From: Rhodocaloribacter sp964552015
GTDB taxonomy: Bacteria; Bacteroidota; Rhodothermia; Rhodothermales; ISCAR-4553
NCBI GenBank assembly: GCA_964552015.1
Contig: CAZKFR010000029.1
Location: 1-41,292 of the forward strand
Reading direction: 5' to 3'
DNA length: 41,292 nucleotides
Shown: one piece after another, positions 40,453 through 41,292 of the stretch
Layout: each line of letters starts with the position of its first letter
Position numbering within the stretch: the stretch's first letter is position 1
Translations under genes and position numbers: made by a program
The notes under the pieces: model-generated
The model's input: only the letters and a program-made list of their open reading frames with translations
Databases searched by the model: none
Told to the model about the DNA's origin: nothing

Positions 40453-41154
40453 TCAGAGGTCGCCCTGCTGGGGGCGGAGTAGTATCTCTTCGACCACCGT
40501 CCTTTCGCTCAGGTGGTAGATGTCGAGCGCGACGCGGGCGACATCCTCGGGGGGGATGAAGCGGGTTGCCGGCTCGGGCGTGCCTTCCCAGCTCGGGGTA
40601 TAGGTGGCACCGGGGAGGAGGGTGGTCACGCGGAGGCCGTGATCCTTCGTCTCCGCGCGGAGGGCACGGGCCAGACCGAGCACGCCGTGCTTGGCGGCGC
40701 AGTAGGCCAGTCCGCGCGGGTAACCCTGGATGGAGGCCACGGAGCCGAGGAAAAAGATGTGGCCGCGCCGGCGAGCGAGCATGGCCGGGAGGAAGGCACG
40801 CGTGACGACGAAGGCACTGGTGAGGTTCACGGCGATCTGCTGCCGGAATACATCGGGTGAGGTATCCACGGCGTCACCGGGTAGAAACTGCCCGGCGTTG
40901 TTGATGAGGATGTCGGGGGGGCCCCAGTGCGTGAGCAGGGCATCGGCGGCCTTCTGTACGGCGTCATCTTCCGTCACGTCGGCGGGATGGATGGCCACCT
41001 CGGCACCCAGCTCCCGGCACCGCTCGGCCACCTGCTCCAGGGTGGAGCGGGTACGGGCGATCAGACCCAGGCGGGCATTCGGCTCACGGGCGAAGGCTTC
41101 GGCCAGCGCGGCTCCGATTCCCTGGCTGGCTCCGGTAATGACGACGTGGGGCAT
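40453..41154 (-). CDS. Short-chain dehydrogenase, sepiapterin-reductase-like
   Basis: This 233-residue NAD(P)H-dependent SDR has the nucleotide-binding TGASQGIG near residue 7, NNAG near 87, a catalytic Ser in SVAS near 138, and YCAAK, the Tyr-x3-Lys, near 151. The later text PGATYTPSW and the C-terminal SERTVVEEILLRP followed by QGDL closely match what I recall of the Chlorobaculum tepidum sepiapterin reductase (GHIFF-SVA, PGAVYTPMWG, RTVVEEIILRP). That enzyme reduces 6-pyruvoyl-tetrahydropterin toward a biopterin cofactor. The gene begins 44 bp after folE on the same strand, which supports a pterin role. A generic SDR is the alternative. Confidence 0.8.
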   Translation of the reverse strand: MPHVVITGASQGIGAALAEAFAREPNARLGLIARTRSTLEQVAERCRELGAEVAIHPADVTEDDAVQKAADALLTHWGPPDILINNAGQFLPGDAVDTSPDVFRQQIAVNLTSAFVVTRAFLPAMLARRRGHIFFLGSVASIQGYPRGLAYCAAKHGVLGLARALRAETKDHGLRVTTLLPGATYTPSWEGTPEPATRFIPPEDVARVALDIYHLSERTVVEEILLRPQQGDL

Positions 41155-41198
41155 GGGCGCTACCTGTGCAGAGCGGGAGGCTCGTTCCGTTCGGAAAG

Positions 41199-41292
41199 TC
41201 AGTTGCCGTTGATGAGTCGCATGAACTCGGCGCGGGTGCTCGTGTTCTGCAGGAATTCGCCACTCATGGCGCTCGTCGTCGTGATCGAGTGC
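41199..41292 (-). CDS. folE: GTP cyclohydrolase I, C-terminal fragment (cut by window edge)
   Basis: The last 30 codons before the TGA at 41201-41199 read TTTSAMSGEF, then TRAEFMRLINGN. This matches the end of FolE, where TxTSA-x-GxF precedes the final helix with xxTRxEFxxLI. FolE makes dihydroneopterin triphosphate from GTP, the start of the folate and biopterin pathways. Most of the gene lies beyond the window. The SDR follows directly, suggesting a common pterin operon. Confidence 0.85.
   Translation of the reverse strand, partial: HSITTTSAMSGEFLQNTSTRAEFMRLINGN

Noticed and set aside
1..41292. CRISPR arrays, rRNA genes, insertion sequences, prophage or integrase genes
   Set aside because: No regularly spaced direct repeats, rRNA text, transposase or integrase motifs were seen.

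Overview
The window is high-GC DNA from a member of the Bacteroidota/Rhodothermota side of the tree, most like the Rhodothermales. The main evidence is three proteins with type IX secretion (T9SS) C-terminal sorting domains, one of them a PorZ-like propeller, together with a DUF4105/Lnb-type lipoprotein acyltransferase relative and an EF-G2-type GTPase. Assignment to Rhodothermales is inferred from gene families and composition, not from a search. Both edges cut genes (porZ on the left, folE on the right), and a 100-N scaffold gap lies inside a tandem-repeat gene at 9760-9859.

Layout. 1-2330: 3' part of porZ with its terminator. 2503-2772: tRNA-His and tRNA-Glu with a shared terminator. 2899-4946: a kinase-fold-like orphan and a WecA/TagO-type polyprenyl-phosphate sugar-phosphate transferase. 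4990-6198 (minus): an Lnb/DUF4105 protein. 6342-8829: endonuclease III with an extra C-terminal zinc ribbon, then phosphoglycerate mutase (gpmI). 8978-13489: two secreted FG-GAP repeat proteins with T9SS tails. 13534-16847: a TIGR03032 protein coupled to a TPR/O-GlcNAc-transferase (GT41) protein. 16863-18668 (minus): sppA. 18860-20739: a DUF2231 membrane protein and a very basic secreted orphan.

20989-25662: hrcA-grpE-dnaJ, followed by a flavin reductase-like protein and a membrane protein. dnaK is absent and no CIRCE box is visible. 25408-27555 (minus): DUF4342, a threonine-dehydratase-like enzyme and a TIGR02757 protein, overlapping the membrane protein tail to tail. 27909-34853: the most distinctive region. 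It holds two small pilin-like proteins that share the unusual start MGQQQLLL, an O-antigen-ligase/PglL-like membrane protein, a PilC/GspF platform protein and a PilB/GspE ATPase with a roughly 280-residue acidic N-terminal extension. Together they look like a non-canonical type IV filament locus, possibly with its own glycosylation ligase.

34876-41292: a small lipoprotein, a lower-GC gap, tsaB-accD (minus), an EF-G2-like GTPase with a structured leader, a tiny membrane protein, and a sepiapterin-reductase-like SDR directly downstream of folE.

The strongest candidates for under-described biology are the MGQQQ pilin cluster with its intercistronic hairpin, the TIGR03032-OGT pair, the zinc-ribbon Nth, and the folE-SDR pair, which may make a biopterin-type cofactor.
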